Made by a program: the position numbers and the translations under genes. A DNA stretch of 64,000 nucleotides from Euphorbia lathyris (taxonomy: Eukaryota; Streptophyta; Magnoliopsida; Malpighiales; Euphorbiaceae): assembly GCF_963576675.1 (NCBI RefSeq), contig NC_088910.1, forward strand, positions 88,604,104 through 88,668,103, given 5' to 3'. Each line of letters starts with the position of its first letter. Within the stretch, counting starts at the first letter, position 1. The notes beneath the pieces were generated by a model. The model was given only the letters and a program-made list of their open reading frames with translations, was not told where the DNA came from and made no database searches. Shown in pieces: positions 23,283 to 34,182 of the stretch.

Positions 23283-25718
23283 ATGACTAAGGTTTCCATT
23301 AACATCTCTGGTGCCGGTCATCCTAAGACCAGTTCCGATGAACCTTCCAGGCAAACTACTTCGCCTGAAGCTACAAAGGTCACTACGCCGAGCAAAGGCA
23401 AAACTGGCCAAGCCACCTCCTCTAAGGGAAAGCCGACCTAGGTCAGAACCTACACCAAAGTCTTCGCAGACGTTAGAGAGTGGAAAATAGACTTCTCACG
23501 ATGGTTCTCTGAGGCCTTCGTAACAACCGAGCAACCATTCTATAAATGGATATCGAAGAATGGCTGGACCGAGCTGTTCTCCATTAGAGATCCCACTTAC
23601 CCTGACCTAGTAAGGGAATTCTGCCATAACTTACGGGTTGCTAACGATAACCAGGACTACCTAGTAACCGTGGTAAAGGAGAAAACAATCTTCATCAACC
23701 CTACCTACCTTGCCAATTTGCTTAAATTGAAAAACGAGGGAACAAAGATAAGGAGAACTGGTGATCATGAAGGAACTGGGTATGTAGCCACCTTCTGCAA
23801 ACCCCCTGGCCATTCTGGAGAAATCTCAAGTTCATCAATGGGCCAGCACCAAAAGATGGCACACTATCTGCTGACCAATTACATCTACCCCAAGATTAAT
23901 TGCACTAGCTCAGCGACAAATTTCGAGCAGTGCTTCATATGGCATATGCTGACCTACAAGCCCATCAATATGCCAATTTTCTTAATTGTTGGCTTTCAGA
24001 GGAGCACTGGAACTCTTAGGCTGGGCTCACTCATAACCAGAATCCTCAAAGACCATCAGGTTGACCTGTTCAAGGAAACTGAGGCCCAAGGCTCTAAAAT
24101 CATAGCTGCTGCGCTGCGTGCCTTGAAATATGACCAACCGATTAAGAAAGGCAAACATGCTGATGAGGCTGATGAGGAGACAACTGTCCCAAAGAAGGGC
24201 AAAAGGACAAAGGCTCCAGCTGCCCGAAAGAGGAAAGCTGTTGGGACTCCTTCAAAGAAGGCCGAGCCTCAGGGCAAGAAGCTAAAGGCTGAGCCTCAGG
24301 GCAAGAAGCTAAAGTCAGCTTCTCAAAAAGGTCAGGAGAGACCTAAGTCAGCCGAGAAGCGAAGCAGGCAAGATGAGCCTGAAATAGAGGCAAGAACAGA
24401 TGCTGATGAGCAACCTCAAAAGAAGAAAAAGTCTTCAGAACTGACCCCTATTGATGTTATCCCCACTGGCATCATTGTTCCTAGTGATTCTCACTTCACA
24501 CAATGTCAAGGAACTGAAGCTGAGCATCAAGAAGATGATGTGGAACTGGATGATCACTTCATCACTCAGGTGGAAGAAGAATTAGATAACTCAGATCAGG
24601 ATGATGAGGAAGAAGAAGACGAAGACAGCGATCAGGATGACGCTGAGGAAACAGCGAGTGAAGAGGAAGCTGCTGACCCAACTAACACTGAGTTGGCTGC
24701 AGATAAATACAAGTACAAGCTAATCAGCCCGATGCTGATCAAGAAGAAACTTATCCTTCTCACTCAGGAGAATCTATCCAAGCTGATCCCACTCCTCCTC
24801 GCAGAAGAAGATTAGTAAAGGCAAGTCAGAAAACAGTCATCGATCTCCCTGTTCAAAAGCCGACTAAAGATCCTTCTTCTCTGAAGCTGAAGTTTTTCGG
24901 TAAGCAAACCCCTTCTTCTCAACAAGCTTCTCTTGAAAAGCAAGCCTCTGTTTCTTCACAAAAGGAACAAGCCGACTTGAATGTTTCCGCTAACTCAGCG
25001 AGCCAAATCGAGCAAGTTCTCGCCAATATTGCTGCCCCAAGCACTATGCTGACTCAGAATATTCCTGCAACAATCATCACTGACAGCAGTCGGATTACTA
25101 CTTCACCGACCATCACTACTGCCGATCAATCCTCTCTTCCAGAAAACAAAGTACAACTTGAAAACACACTTCCAGTCACTGACCCTGTCATAACTCTGAC
25201 TCCTCCACAAACTGGTCATACTGAGGAAACTAGGCAACATGATGATGAATCCCTCAACTATCTGCATGCCACCGAGTCTGGTAGAAAACTCATCAACTCG
25301 GTGCAGTCATTAATTAAGGACATTCATCAATCTGCTGAACCTACTGCTGGGTCTAGTAACAATGCATCAACTCAGCTGTCCCAGGTCACTCAGCTCTTAA
25401 ATGAGGTTAAAGGACTGAAGGATCTGCTAAGTGATATGATCTCAATTCAATCACATCAGCCCAAGCAGGACTCAATAACTAAGCTGGCTGAGCTCCAATT
25501 GACAACTGTTCAACATCTTAACACTCTTCAAGGCCAATTCCAGACCTTGTCAGCTGCGAATACTCAGTATGCAACTTCTGATGAAGTTAAGATGCTATTT
25601 GCCCAGCTTCACACTGAGCAAATCAAGACCAACAATCAGCTGGCCTCCTACTCTCAATGCTCGGTGGAGCAAATTAGCGAAGCAGTCACTACTAGAAAAT
25701 GTCCAATTGCTGATGAAA

Positions 25719-25990
25719 TTTTTTGACGGAAAGGATTCCGTCAGTAAATTTTGACGGAATTCCATCAGTATGTTTTCCGTCAATATGACTGACGGATTTT
25801 CTGACGGAATCAAAATTCCATCAAAATATTTTGGCGGGAACATTCCCGCCACTGATTATGACGTTATATTTTGACTGAAAATATTCCGTCAAATTTGTTA
25901 ACGAAATTGTTGACGGAATTCTATTCCGTCAGTACGTTCTGACAGAATTACTGGCGAATTTTCGTCAAAATTAATATATTTCACATTTTT
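25719..25990. repeat. Left subterminal repeats of the CACTA element
   Basis: About ten copies, in both orientations, of TGACGGAA / TTCCGTCA within 270 bp. In this superfamily such repeats bind the element-encoded DNA-binding protein. The right end has the matching set. Confidence 0.8.
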
Positions 25991-27282
25991 AAAACCAAAA
26001 ATCTTATTATTCTAACTTTAATGTTTAGTTTTATTTTGGTTATAGATAGATAGATTCATCAAAACTATATCTTTATTTGAATTTACTTTCTATTTTTAAG
26101 GTTTTTAATAACTTTTTATTTATTAAAATTATCTTAAATATATATAAAATATCTAGTTAAGTTTAACTTTTTTTTATATGGGTTTTAAATTCATGTGTAT
26201 ATTTTACTTCATCCTAATAATCTAATTTCTATCTAAATATACATAGTGAAGTATATAAAAAAAACATATACAATGAGTAAAATATGGATTTTTAATAAAG
26301 AATATTTTTCCTTATATTATCAAATTTTTAAATGATATTTTTCATGTCAATTTAAATTAAATTTGATTTTTATGGACTAGAAATTACATCTAGATTTGAT
26401 TATTTTGTATTTTAGTTAATTTGGTTAGTTGATTCGGGATAATGTCTCAAATTGATTTTCTTTTGATTTTGGAACTGTGTGTATAACATACACGTAATTC
26501 ATACTTTATCGAATTTAAAATTCACGATAGTTCTTCCGAATCGATTTATTTTGGTTTTTAGAATTGTATACATCACATATACACGAGACGTTTATATTCT
26601 TGTTATTTTTGCAAATTAATGGATTTTATGTATGTAAATTTTATAGAATAAAAACATAGAACTAAATTATTTATAATGCAAGGGATCTAATTAAAATAAA
26701 TAAAAATAATTTGGGTTCAATTTAGAATTTAAATGAATTAAAGGAGGTAGTTGTGATGTGGAGGGGTTTAATCGAACTAATTAATATAATGGGGTGCAGA
26801 ATTAAGAAGTTAATAAGATGAGAAGGAGTGATATGTGATTCATGGGGGTAGTTTCGGAACAAAGATAAAAATGGAGCATAAATCGGGGTATTAGGGCTGG
26901 AGACTCATTATATGCCGCCACCCCCTTCATCTCTCTTCCCTTTCTCTCAAGATCGAAAATCGGAGCTTCCATGGCTTCCGGTGGTTCCATGCCTCTCTCT
27001 CTCTCTCGCCGACGTTTTTGCTCTGGTCCTCTTTATGACTCCAGTCCGGTCCTCTTTCCTCTTCTTCCTTGATTTTCTTTGGCCCAAAATTTCGACTCAT
27101 GCGGTAGCCGTTTTCTGCTCGATGGCGATGATTCCCTCTGAATAGTGGTTTGCGGTTTCAAACGTTAGAAATCGGACAGATCTGGACAAAGGTCTGATCT
27201 TCTTCCTTACTCATGTTCTTCCATTTTTTTATGTTTTGTGTTTTTCTTTAACTAATCTGAGATTTTTTGCTTAAGATTCCAG

Positions 27283-27352
27283 TGATCGAAAATGCGAGGA
27301 AAGGTCTGGAAAGGTTGAGGGCTGACGGATTTGGAAGGGCAAAACAGGAAAA
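27283..27352 (+). pseudogene. Captured exon, unidentified gene
   Basis: 70-bp exon-like segment: acceptor ttccag before it and donor gtaagt after it. The open frame reads VIENARKGLERLRADGFGR and onward. A GC-rich, promoter-plus-5'UTR-like segment (26900-27170) lies upstream, which could be the captured start of the same gene. Gene not identified. Confidence 0.45.
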
Positions 27353-27687
27353 GTAAGTTTATTGTGTGTGTGCATATGTTTAGATTTTTTCTGAGTTAAA
27401 TAGGAATAGAAGTAGAGATTGTATGTAAATGATACATGAAATAAATGACTGGAATTGGATTTGTAGGATGTAAATGGCTCAAAATAAAAGGATTGTAATA
27501 AGAAAACAAGCGGTCCATGTCCTAATCCTCATTAGATTATTTTCATTTTGTATTCCTCATTTGGGATTTTTTTATCGTCAAACTCTGTAGATGGAATGTT
27601 TCTGCAAGTGATCCACGTCCTAATCCTCATGGTTCGTTTAGATATAGCTTGATCAAGGTCACTGAAGTTTATGTGCTTTAAAATAAG

Positions 27688-27922
27688 GCACCAGTGACAA
27701 CTGATGGGAAGAAACGGAGAACTCTAAGTGGAATATCATTTGTGAACCCTTCCACTCCAATAAGGCTTGATTTCTCTACTAAGCCACTTATTGGACCACT
27801 GAAAATGGAAACCCCAGTAGTTAATGGAACATATAGAGCATTTATGGAAGTCATTCTGCAGAACAATGAAACAAAAATGCAGAGTTATCACATGAGTGGA
27901 TATGCAGTGTTTTTTTTGTTGG
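27688..27922 (+). pseudogene. Captured SKU5-like multicopper oxidase fragment
   Basis: The open frame encodes TTDGKKRRTLSGISFVNPST, VVNGTYRAFMEVILQNNET and KMQSYHMSGYAVFF. These closely resemble the C-terminal cupredoxin domain region of SKU5/SKS proteins (GPI-anchored or secreted multicopper-oxidase-like proteins of root growth), as known from Arabidopsis. About ten residues after TPIRL appear to be missing relative to the family. The listed frame is longer only because it reads through the following intron-like DNA after a 'gtaagg' donor-like site. It is a single internal exon without the rest of the gene, so it is not functional. Orientation is plus, as for the other exon-like pieces. Confidence 0.7.
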
Positions 27923-28189
27923 GTAAGGATTCATTTCTGTCTTATTTTAATTTTATTTTGAAATCATACTTTAATGCTACCGTTATCACCACAACCCTTT
28001 AGTACGACATGAATAAAGAGAAGCATTTTTTAGAAGTGGGAAAGCAAGGAGGAAATGATGTAGGAGATGAGAAGATAAGTATTTCTCCTCTTTTTTTTGG
28101 TTCATTCTAACACCGACTTTACAAGCTATTTAAATGGAATTTGCTGATGTGGCTGAATCTATTATTGTTTTTGTTTCGTGATTTCTTTG

Positions 28190-28297
28190 AGGAGGAGAGA
28201 TGCGAGAAAGGATCCAACGTTAGGTTTTGGAGGTGGGAGAGAGATGGACGACTCTGAGCTTGAAGAAGGGGAGGCTTGCTCAGACCATAACAATGTG
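28190..28297 (+). pseudogene. Captured exon encoding an acidic segment
   Basis: Open frame reading RRDARKDPTLGFGGGREMDD and then SELEEGEACSDH, ending at a gtaatt donor-like site. Not recognised. ELEEGEA-type motifs occur in several plant nuclear proteins, but nothing further supports a family. Confidence 0.35.
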
Positions 28298-29083
28298 GTA
28301 ATTATTGCTCTCTATTAGTGTGAAATTTTAGAGCTTTAGCTGATAATTGTGAATCAATAAGATTCATTAGTAATCAAATTTTTAGGATTATATGACCTAT
28401 ATAGCGTGGTAATCATGAGGAAAGATGTTGAAATTGCTATGGATTAATTATATTATCAAATTTCATGCGAAGTTCTATTTTTAGTTTTGTAACTGTTGTA
28501 AGCTTCTCATCTCAATTGTTTACCATGCACTTTAGTGATGCAACTTTTTGTAAGTCATCAAAATTTATTCAAGTTGGCTCAATTAAGAATAGTTAGTGTA
28601 ATAATACATCAACATAATTAGCTATAGCATGATCAAGAACTGATGAAATAATAATATATTAATTTTCAGTGATAAATTGGTGTTCATAATTAGCTCAGTT
28701 GATGTCTTATCATATATCAATAAGGTCAACTTTGCTTTTGTTATCTTTTTGGATGAAATTAACTAGGCTTGTACATCTAATCATATAGAATCTGGCTAAA
28801 ATTTTGCAAGTTCTGTTTGTAAATGATGTCCTATACAGAGAAGAAACTTGGGATTTTTTAAGGCACATTAGGGAATGATTGTTCATATTAGACGATTGTT
28901 ATATGCTTTCTTCTGACTTTTCAGAAGCGCATATTTTTGCTGCTTGTAAGCTCTCAATCCCATAGCTAGTGCACATGAGAAAGAATGACATTATGGTTAT
29001 CAATTAATCTAGTGATAGTTTCAAGCTTGCAAAACACTAATCTAGTGATATTATTCTTCAATTTCAAATTAAATGTTTTTCAG

Positions 29084-29160
29084 GGTCTGATAGAGAAATT
29101 CAAGGAGAAAGACTAATCAATGTGTACACATCTTCTATGTTCCATACCGACCCTGATTTC
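29084..29160 (+). pseudogene. Captured exon with consensus splice sites
   Basis: 77 bp between a tttttcag acceptor and a gtaagt donor, open in the frame SDREIQGERLINVYTSSMFH. Family unknown. Together with 27283-27352 and 28190-28297 it could form parts of one captured gene. Confidence 0.4.
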
Positions 29161-29514
29161 GTAAGTTACTTTTTCTTACTTTTTATTTTAGATGGCCAAA
29201 TTGATTTTTTCATTCTATGTAAAATTGTTGATAACAGGTAGTGGAGTCATGCTCTTAACGGAAAAACAGCCACATCTATTCCATACTTCATCTGTTACCT
29301 ATGTTCATATTTCCTATTTTGTGGTTATTTTGGTTTTCTTTTTTTATTTACAATTAACTGGAGAATGTTAACTATGATGTGTAGAAAGTCTTTGTAGATA
29401 ATTAGCTCCCTTCAATCCAAATGTTGATATTTAACAAATAATATCATTTTTTAATTAATGAATTTATAATTATAAAAACAATGCTAATATATTATTATAT
29501 ATTTTAAAATCTAT

Positions 29515-29815
29515 CCTGACGAAAATATTTCCGTGTAACATAACGACAACAATTTTGACGGTTTTTAATGTCAAATGAAACGTCAGAACATTCTGACGGT
29601 TCAAGTGTCAAATGAAACGTCAGAATGTACTGACGGAATATTTCCGTCAATGTTCCGTCAGAACATTATTCCGTCAATATTCCGTCAGAACGTATTTACT
29701 AACGTGTGTTTATTTGACGGTTTTCATTCCGTGAGATTTCCGTCAGTAACATGCTTTATTGACGGAATTTTGATGTTTACTGACGGAAATTTCCGTCAGT
29801 AAACAGTTATTTTCT
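29515..29815. repeat. Right subterminal repeats of the CACTA element
   Basis: More than ten copies of TGACGGAA / TTCCGTCA in both orientations just inside the right TIR. Apparent frames here (for example 29575-29802) are repeat artefacts. Confidence 0.8.
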
Positions 29816-30278
29816 TGTAGTGAGTTCGTCTGCTGAACTTAAATTAAATAAACAGGAGATGGACACTGACCAGATGAAGCAGAATGAGATTCTGATCACT
29901 ACCCAAAGGACCTTCACACATGTGCGTCATAATAATATCCAGCGCCAATACTATGACTCAGCTCTGCTGAAAACGTTTCATCAAGCGTTTGCTGCGCTGT
30001 CAGATACAATTACTTGGGTAGGTAAGTCTCAAGCCAGCGCCGCTGAACTAGGTATACCTAAAGATGTCTTGGATGAAGGCATTATTGTTTTTGACGGCAT
30101 CAATGAAAGTGCCGATAAACTTAAGGAGCTATCCGGCGTACTGACCGCCGCAGTCTTAACCGACTCTTTTAGAATTCCTGCTCCTCCCGATGCTGACAAA
30201 ACGGGGGAGAAAGAACAAGCTAGAACTCAGCAGGAGGCTCCTAGAAGCAGTCAGTCTAAGCAAAAGAAAAAGAAGTAG

Positions 30279-30890
30279 AAATAGGCTAACTCAGTTTTTG
30301 TTTAACTTAGTCTGTAGTCTCTATGTTCTTTTATGCTCATCTTTTGATATGTATGCTGACTACTTTACTTTAATACAATACTTGCATCTTTTATCCTAAC
30401 TTGAGTTATTTCATATGATGCTGAGTATTATGTTATTATGTATCTTCAATTACATCAACTGTGTTTACTGTCTATAATACTTGTTGATTGTATCCCATGC
30501 TGATCAAATTTTTGACATTGTCCTGTATGCTTATAAAACACTGTCTAATAAGACCCATTGAACAAAACAATTACTCAGCGCTCTCTGAATGATAAACCTT
30601 CCGCTTAATACTGGGTAAAATAGAATATGTTCCATGAGCTGACTTATATCTGAAAACTGACATTCCGCTTAATACTGGGTAAAATAGAATATGTTCCATG
30701 AGCTGACCTATATCTGAAAACTGACCTTAGACCTACTCGATTAAACCTTAGAATGTTTAGAGTTAAAACTAAGTCAGTAGCTCAACCCTGACGGGGGAGT
30801 TTGCTAAGTAATAATAGGTCAACTATCATGGGGGAGCTCAACACTGAGTTCCTCACTGAATAGTTTTGCCAACATCAAAATGGGGGAGTT
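30279..30890 (+). other. 3' untranslated region of the SIRE element
   Basis: Non-coding. Contains a tandem duplication with a 64-bp period (about 30598-30725; 'ccgcttaatactgggtaaaa' at 30601 and 30665). It ends in a polypurine tract aaaatgggggagtt at 30877-30890, directly before the 3' LTR. Confidence 0.7.
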
Positions 30891-32236
30891 TGTTGAAACA
30901 CCTTTCCACATGATTTTGATTTGACAAAATTATCCAAGTAAAATTAAATATATTCTAAACACACTAAGTTTAAATGCTTTGATTTATTTAACTAATGTGT
31001 TTGTTCAATGTTGAGTTAAATTGTTTATAAGACATAAAGACTAAAAGACTTAAAGCCCAATACGGAAGTCAAAGCCCAAGTCAAACAGATCAAGACAACT
31101 CGGCCCGCGTGTGCAAAACGCTGTCGTTATGATCAAAACACAACTCAGCATGAGAAGGATCTAGAAGACCTTCATTGAACAACTTCGGAGTGAAGCTGCT
31201 GAGTTGAATCGACAAAGAGTACAAGACAGCAGCTGAGCAAGAACAACTTCCAGACAAAGTGTTTCCACTTTGGGTAAAGTTCAGAAGACACAGGATGCTG
31301 TCTAGTTAACCTTACCATAAATGGAGAGACATTCTGCCGAGCTGACTAAAAGCTGCTGAACACTGACCGAGGACAGAAGATACTCAAATCTGATTGGCCG
31401 AGAGCTCTGAGCAAAACTGAGTGACAACGACAGGAAGCCGTTTCCCTCCAACGGTTATTTCGAAATTCGAAATGACTGATGTCTCAGACGTCTCTATAAA
31501 TAGCGCCCTTCAGTTGCTTCATTTTAACACACAGAATATTATCAAGCCATTACGCTGACCAAAATTCTACTCAAAGTTCTGTGAAGAAAAGCAAAGCAAA
31601 TTCTTACACCAAATTATATATCTTTCATGTAAAAGTCTAGAGTGATTATTCAATCATCTAACGTGTCTTAGCAATTGTTGTTTAGGACAAATCTTTATCA
31701 TTTCTAGAGATTAGAAAGGAGATGCTGAGTACTCGGTTATAGTACTCAGCGAGAGATTAGGAGTGGGTAGAGGTATAGAGGAAGGTACTATTGTTATACT
31801 CAGCTTCTAAGTTGTAAAAGGTTTGATGCTCTACCGTTAAAGAGCTCAGTAGAGAATTCGAAAGCTCGGAACGTGTTCCGGGGACAGGAAGTAGGCTTGG
31901 AGGCCGAACCTGGATAAATCTGCTGAGTAACATCTTTCTAACCTTAAACTCCTGAATATATATATTGCTTGCTTAAACAAAACTGACCAAGTAAAGAGGT
32001 CACGCTGAGTTGTGTTGAATTGAGTATCTGAGTTCAGGAATAGACTTAAGTTATCTCCTGACTCAAAGAAAGAAGCTGACTTAGTCACCAGTTGACTAAG
32101 CTAGTGTCTTAATTTACTCAGCGCGTTGTGTAATCCTTTTTCAAAGAAAAAGAAGTCAGCCTTAACGTATTAAAATTTAAAGTAGTTCCTATCCCCCCCC
32201 CTTGGAACTAACTTGTTACGTTATAAGGGACCAACA
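30891..32236 (+). repeat. 3' LTR of the SIRE element
   Basis: 1346 bp, matching 15966-17313 with about 19 substitutions and a 2-bp deletion near 32051. The TATA box TATAAATAG is at 31495-31503. It ends CCAACA and is followed by the TSD cagtc. Confidence 0.93.
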
Positions 32237-32241
32237 CAGTC

Positions 32242-33330
32242 ATCTGAGAAAGTTGGTTCCTAAAAGCAAGTGAACCTTTTAGTTTATGATCTTATAAAGA
32301 TCGTTGATTCCTTCCCTGAGTTGAATAAGATGGATGCTCGTCTCCCAACTGAAGAGCAAATGGCATTTGACCCTCCCTATAGATATTTGGGAGTTTTTCT
32401 CTAGCTATTGAAATGGGTTCTGTGCTTTCCTCATTTGATGGAATGGTGAATGTCCTGGAAGAATTTAATCTTTGCCCCTATCAAATCTCTCTTGATGTTT
32501 GGTTAGAGTTTCTTGCTTTTATGAAGGCTTGTGAGGATTTGAACTTTAGTTTAATTGTCCTCTATTTCGGCCGTGTTGGAAACCTTTGAAAAGGACGACT
32601 GATGATATGACCTACTAGAAAATGAGTAGTCGTCGAAGAGCATTCCTATCTGGGAAGATGAAAAGCATAAAAGATTAGGTAATCATTTCCTTCCCTAAAG
32701 TGTTTATTCTGACAATTTTCCCTTTCAAACCAAGTGGAACAAAGATCCATGCAATTTAACCACTAGGGAGCCAAAGCAAAATCTATTCGAAGAAGAGGAA
32801 GCTAGTTTGGAGTTTTTGTCTGAATACTCTATTCAATGGCCTTACCTTCTCATGTTGGATATGGTTCGGTCGAACCCACCTTTAGTGCTTCTTAATTGGA
32901 AGGGAAGATTATCTAAAAAGATATTAAAGGCTACTGAAGGCTCAATGAAGGTGATTAGATTTTTGACATCATTTTCCTTTCCGATTTTGGATATAGGTAC
33001 TTCTGCTAACATGTCTGCTCGTAAAATCATGCTAGCTCGTTTTCATGCCTTGGAGGAGGCTGACCAGTAGGAGGTTAAAGCTGAGAATGGTCCTCCATAG
33101 AAAGTCGAAAGGAACATTATGGCGGAATTCGTCGATCCTGTAAGGGAAATTTTGAAGCTGGACCTTACAGGGTGGCTGGAGAAGATACACTTGCTGGGAC
33201 CTCCAGAACTATAGATCAAACTAGCACTTATCCACTTGCGGTGGAAGGCCAAGATGGGATTCCTTTCCACGAACATTTCCATTAGCTGCACTACAAATGT
33301 TGCTTCATGATTTTTGTGTTGATGTTTTCT
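32242..33330 (+). pseudogene. 3' part of a degenerate transposon-type ORF
   Basis: Continuation of 15841-15965 across the SIRE insertion. Broken by many stops and frameshifts. The segment VLEEFNLCPYQISLDVWLEF lines up in pattern with VLKEYDLCPGQIHPNSWRMM in the antisense protein at 56346-57416, which I relate to the 'putative gypsy type transposon' family (PF04195). A longer open piece (32807-33070) ends in ALEEADQ. This is probably the extra ORF of an older Tat-like element or a free relic of it. The family call is an inference from pattern only. Confidence 0.4.
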
Positions 33331-34010
33331 CTGCATCAGCAATCGACATCAGTTTGTCTTTAATTAGAGAACTCTGAAGTTTACTTTGTTCCTATTGCAT
33401 TTGTATTTGCGCCTCGAATATATGTTCTTGATATTCCTGAAGCTTTTGTAAAGTCTTCATCATTGTGTGGTTCTAAAGTGTCTTTCTTTGTTGTTTCAAC
33501 TTTGTTCGAGGAAGGAAAATCAATTTGTGGAGTTCTCGAGCCTCTATTAACATTTGAGGCTCTTTTGATTCCTTCTCTCGCCAAAGCAAAGATTTGAACG
33601 ATCAAAAATGGGATTTAGTAGTCCCAAGGTGACATGTACATGTTCTAAAGCTTTAAGAGTATTGTCATCCATGGTTTCGAACAATATTCAAGGGATTAAA
33701 AGCCACATATTAGTTTCACGCTCATTAATCCAAACATATGATTAATGAGGCTCATGTATAGACTCTGATATCAAAGTTAGTAAGAGTGTAGTGTTGGAAA
33801 GTAAAAATAAAGTAGTAATGGATTGGCTTATCGGATTGCTTATATATATGTTGAATTTTCAATAAAAATCTTTTATGCCATTTGGAAGAATGGTTAACTT
33901 GATGTAAAAGTAACAGACTTAGACTTTCATTGAGTAATGAGTTTTTTTTTTTCTTCTGAATCCAATCTGAATCACAATGTTCTTCAGGTGAGAAACATAT
34001 TTGATTTTCC
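33331..34010. other. Spacer with one coding-like stretch
   Basis: 33382-33600 is open on the plus strand without a start (reads FVPIAFVFAPRIYVLDIPEA and on to KAKI then stop). It may be a further remnant of the upstream degenerate ORF. The rest is AT-rich with nothing recognised. Confidence 0.3.
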
Positions 34011-34015
34011 GGTTT

Positions 34016-34182
34016 TGATCACATGGACCTTAATGACCATGCACTATTTGGTCATTCACCATTAGATCTAGGTTTATTAGAATTCTAAGATGGAGATTCA
34101 AAGCATCATGCAGCTTAGATTTAATAAGCCTAGATCTATCGGTGAATGATCAAATTTACTTGGTCATTAAGATCCATGTGAA
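34016..34182. repeat. Imperfect inverted repeat (small MITE-like)
   Basis: Arms of about 60 bp ('cacatggaccttaatgacca' and the complement of 'tggtcattaagatccatgtg') fold back on each other. A related single arm occurs near 37790-37840. No TSD could be fixed. Confidence 0.5.

Larger units (their letters stand above)
25687..29822. mobile_element. CACTA transposon carrying host gene pieces
   Basis: Left end CACTACTAGAAAAT and right end the inverted complement of CACTACAAGAAAAT, with TSD agt (25684-25686 and 29823-29825). TIR, 3-bp TSD and dense subterminal repeats define a CACTA element. At 4136 bp with no TNPD-like transposase seen, it must be non-autonomous. The interior has exon-like segments with consensus splice sites and a fragment of a SKU5-like multicopper oxidase gene, so this is a gene-capturing (Pack-type) CACTA. 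It inserted into the extra ORF of the SIRE element. Confidence 0.88.
23283..30278 (+). pseudogene. Extra ORF of the SIRE element, split by a CACTA insertion
   Basis: Begins MTKVSINISGAGHPKT and reads on with one TAG (23439-23441) to 24815; a frameshift near 24750 joins it to the frame covering 24977-25686; after the CACTA element it continues 29823-30278. Part 1 (about residues 50-280) has segments such as YPDLVREF, TIFINPTYLANLLKL and LGSLITRILKDHQVDL, which fit the 'putative plant transposon protein' type (Pfam PF20167) as I remember it. Part 2 is Lys-rich, then Asp/Glu-rich. Part 3 is Ser/Thr/Gln-rich with a possible coiled coil, ending in a lysine run. No signal peptide or convincing membrane segment is seen, unlike the env-like ORF of soybean SIRE1. 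Function unknown. Confidence 0.65.
15966..32236 (+). mobile_element. SIRE-type Ty1/copia element with an extra 3' ORF
   Basis: 16.3 kb between 1.35-kb LTRs, with the perfect TSD cagtc (15961-15965 and 32237-32241). Order: LTR, iMet-type PBS, gag with zinc knuckles, protease, integrase, RT, RNase H (the copia order), a spacer, a large extra ORF, polypurine tract, LTR. The long LTRs, the gag motif RPPLFFGSNYTFW and an ORF beyond pol are features of the SIRE/Maximus lineage. Two later insertions inflate it: a TRIM-like array (19535-20148) and a CACTA element (25687-29822); without them it is about 11.5 kb. LTRs differ at about 19 sites, about 1.4%. Several stops and frameshifts make it non-functional. 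Confidence 0.9.

Noticed and set aside
27694..28002. 102-residue frame as a complete gene
   Set aside because: Only the first 75 or so residues are SKU5-like; the rest reads into intron-like AT-rich DNA past a donor-like site.
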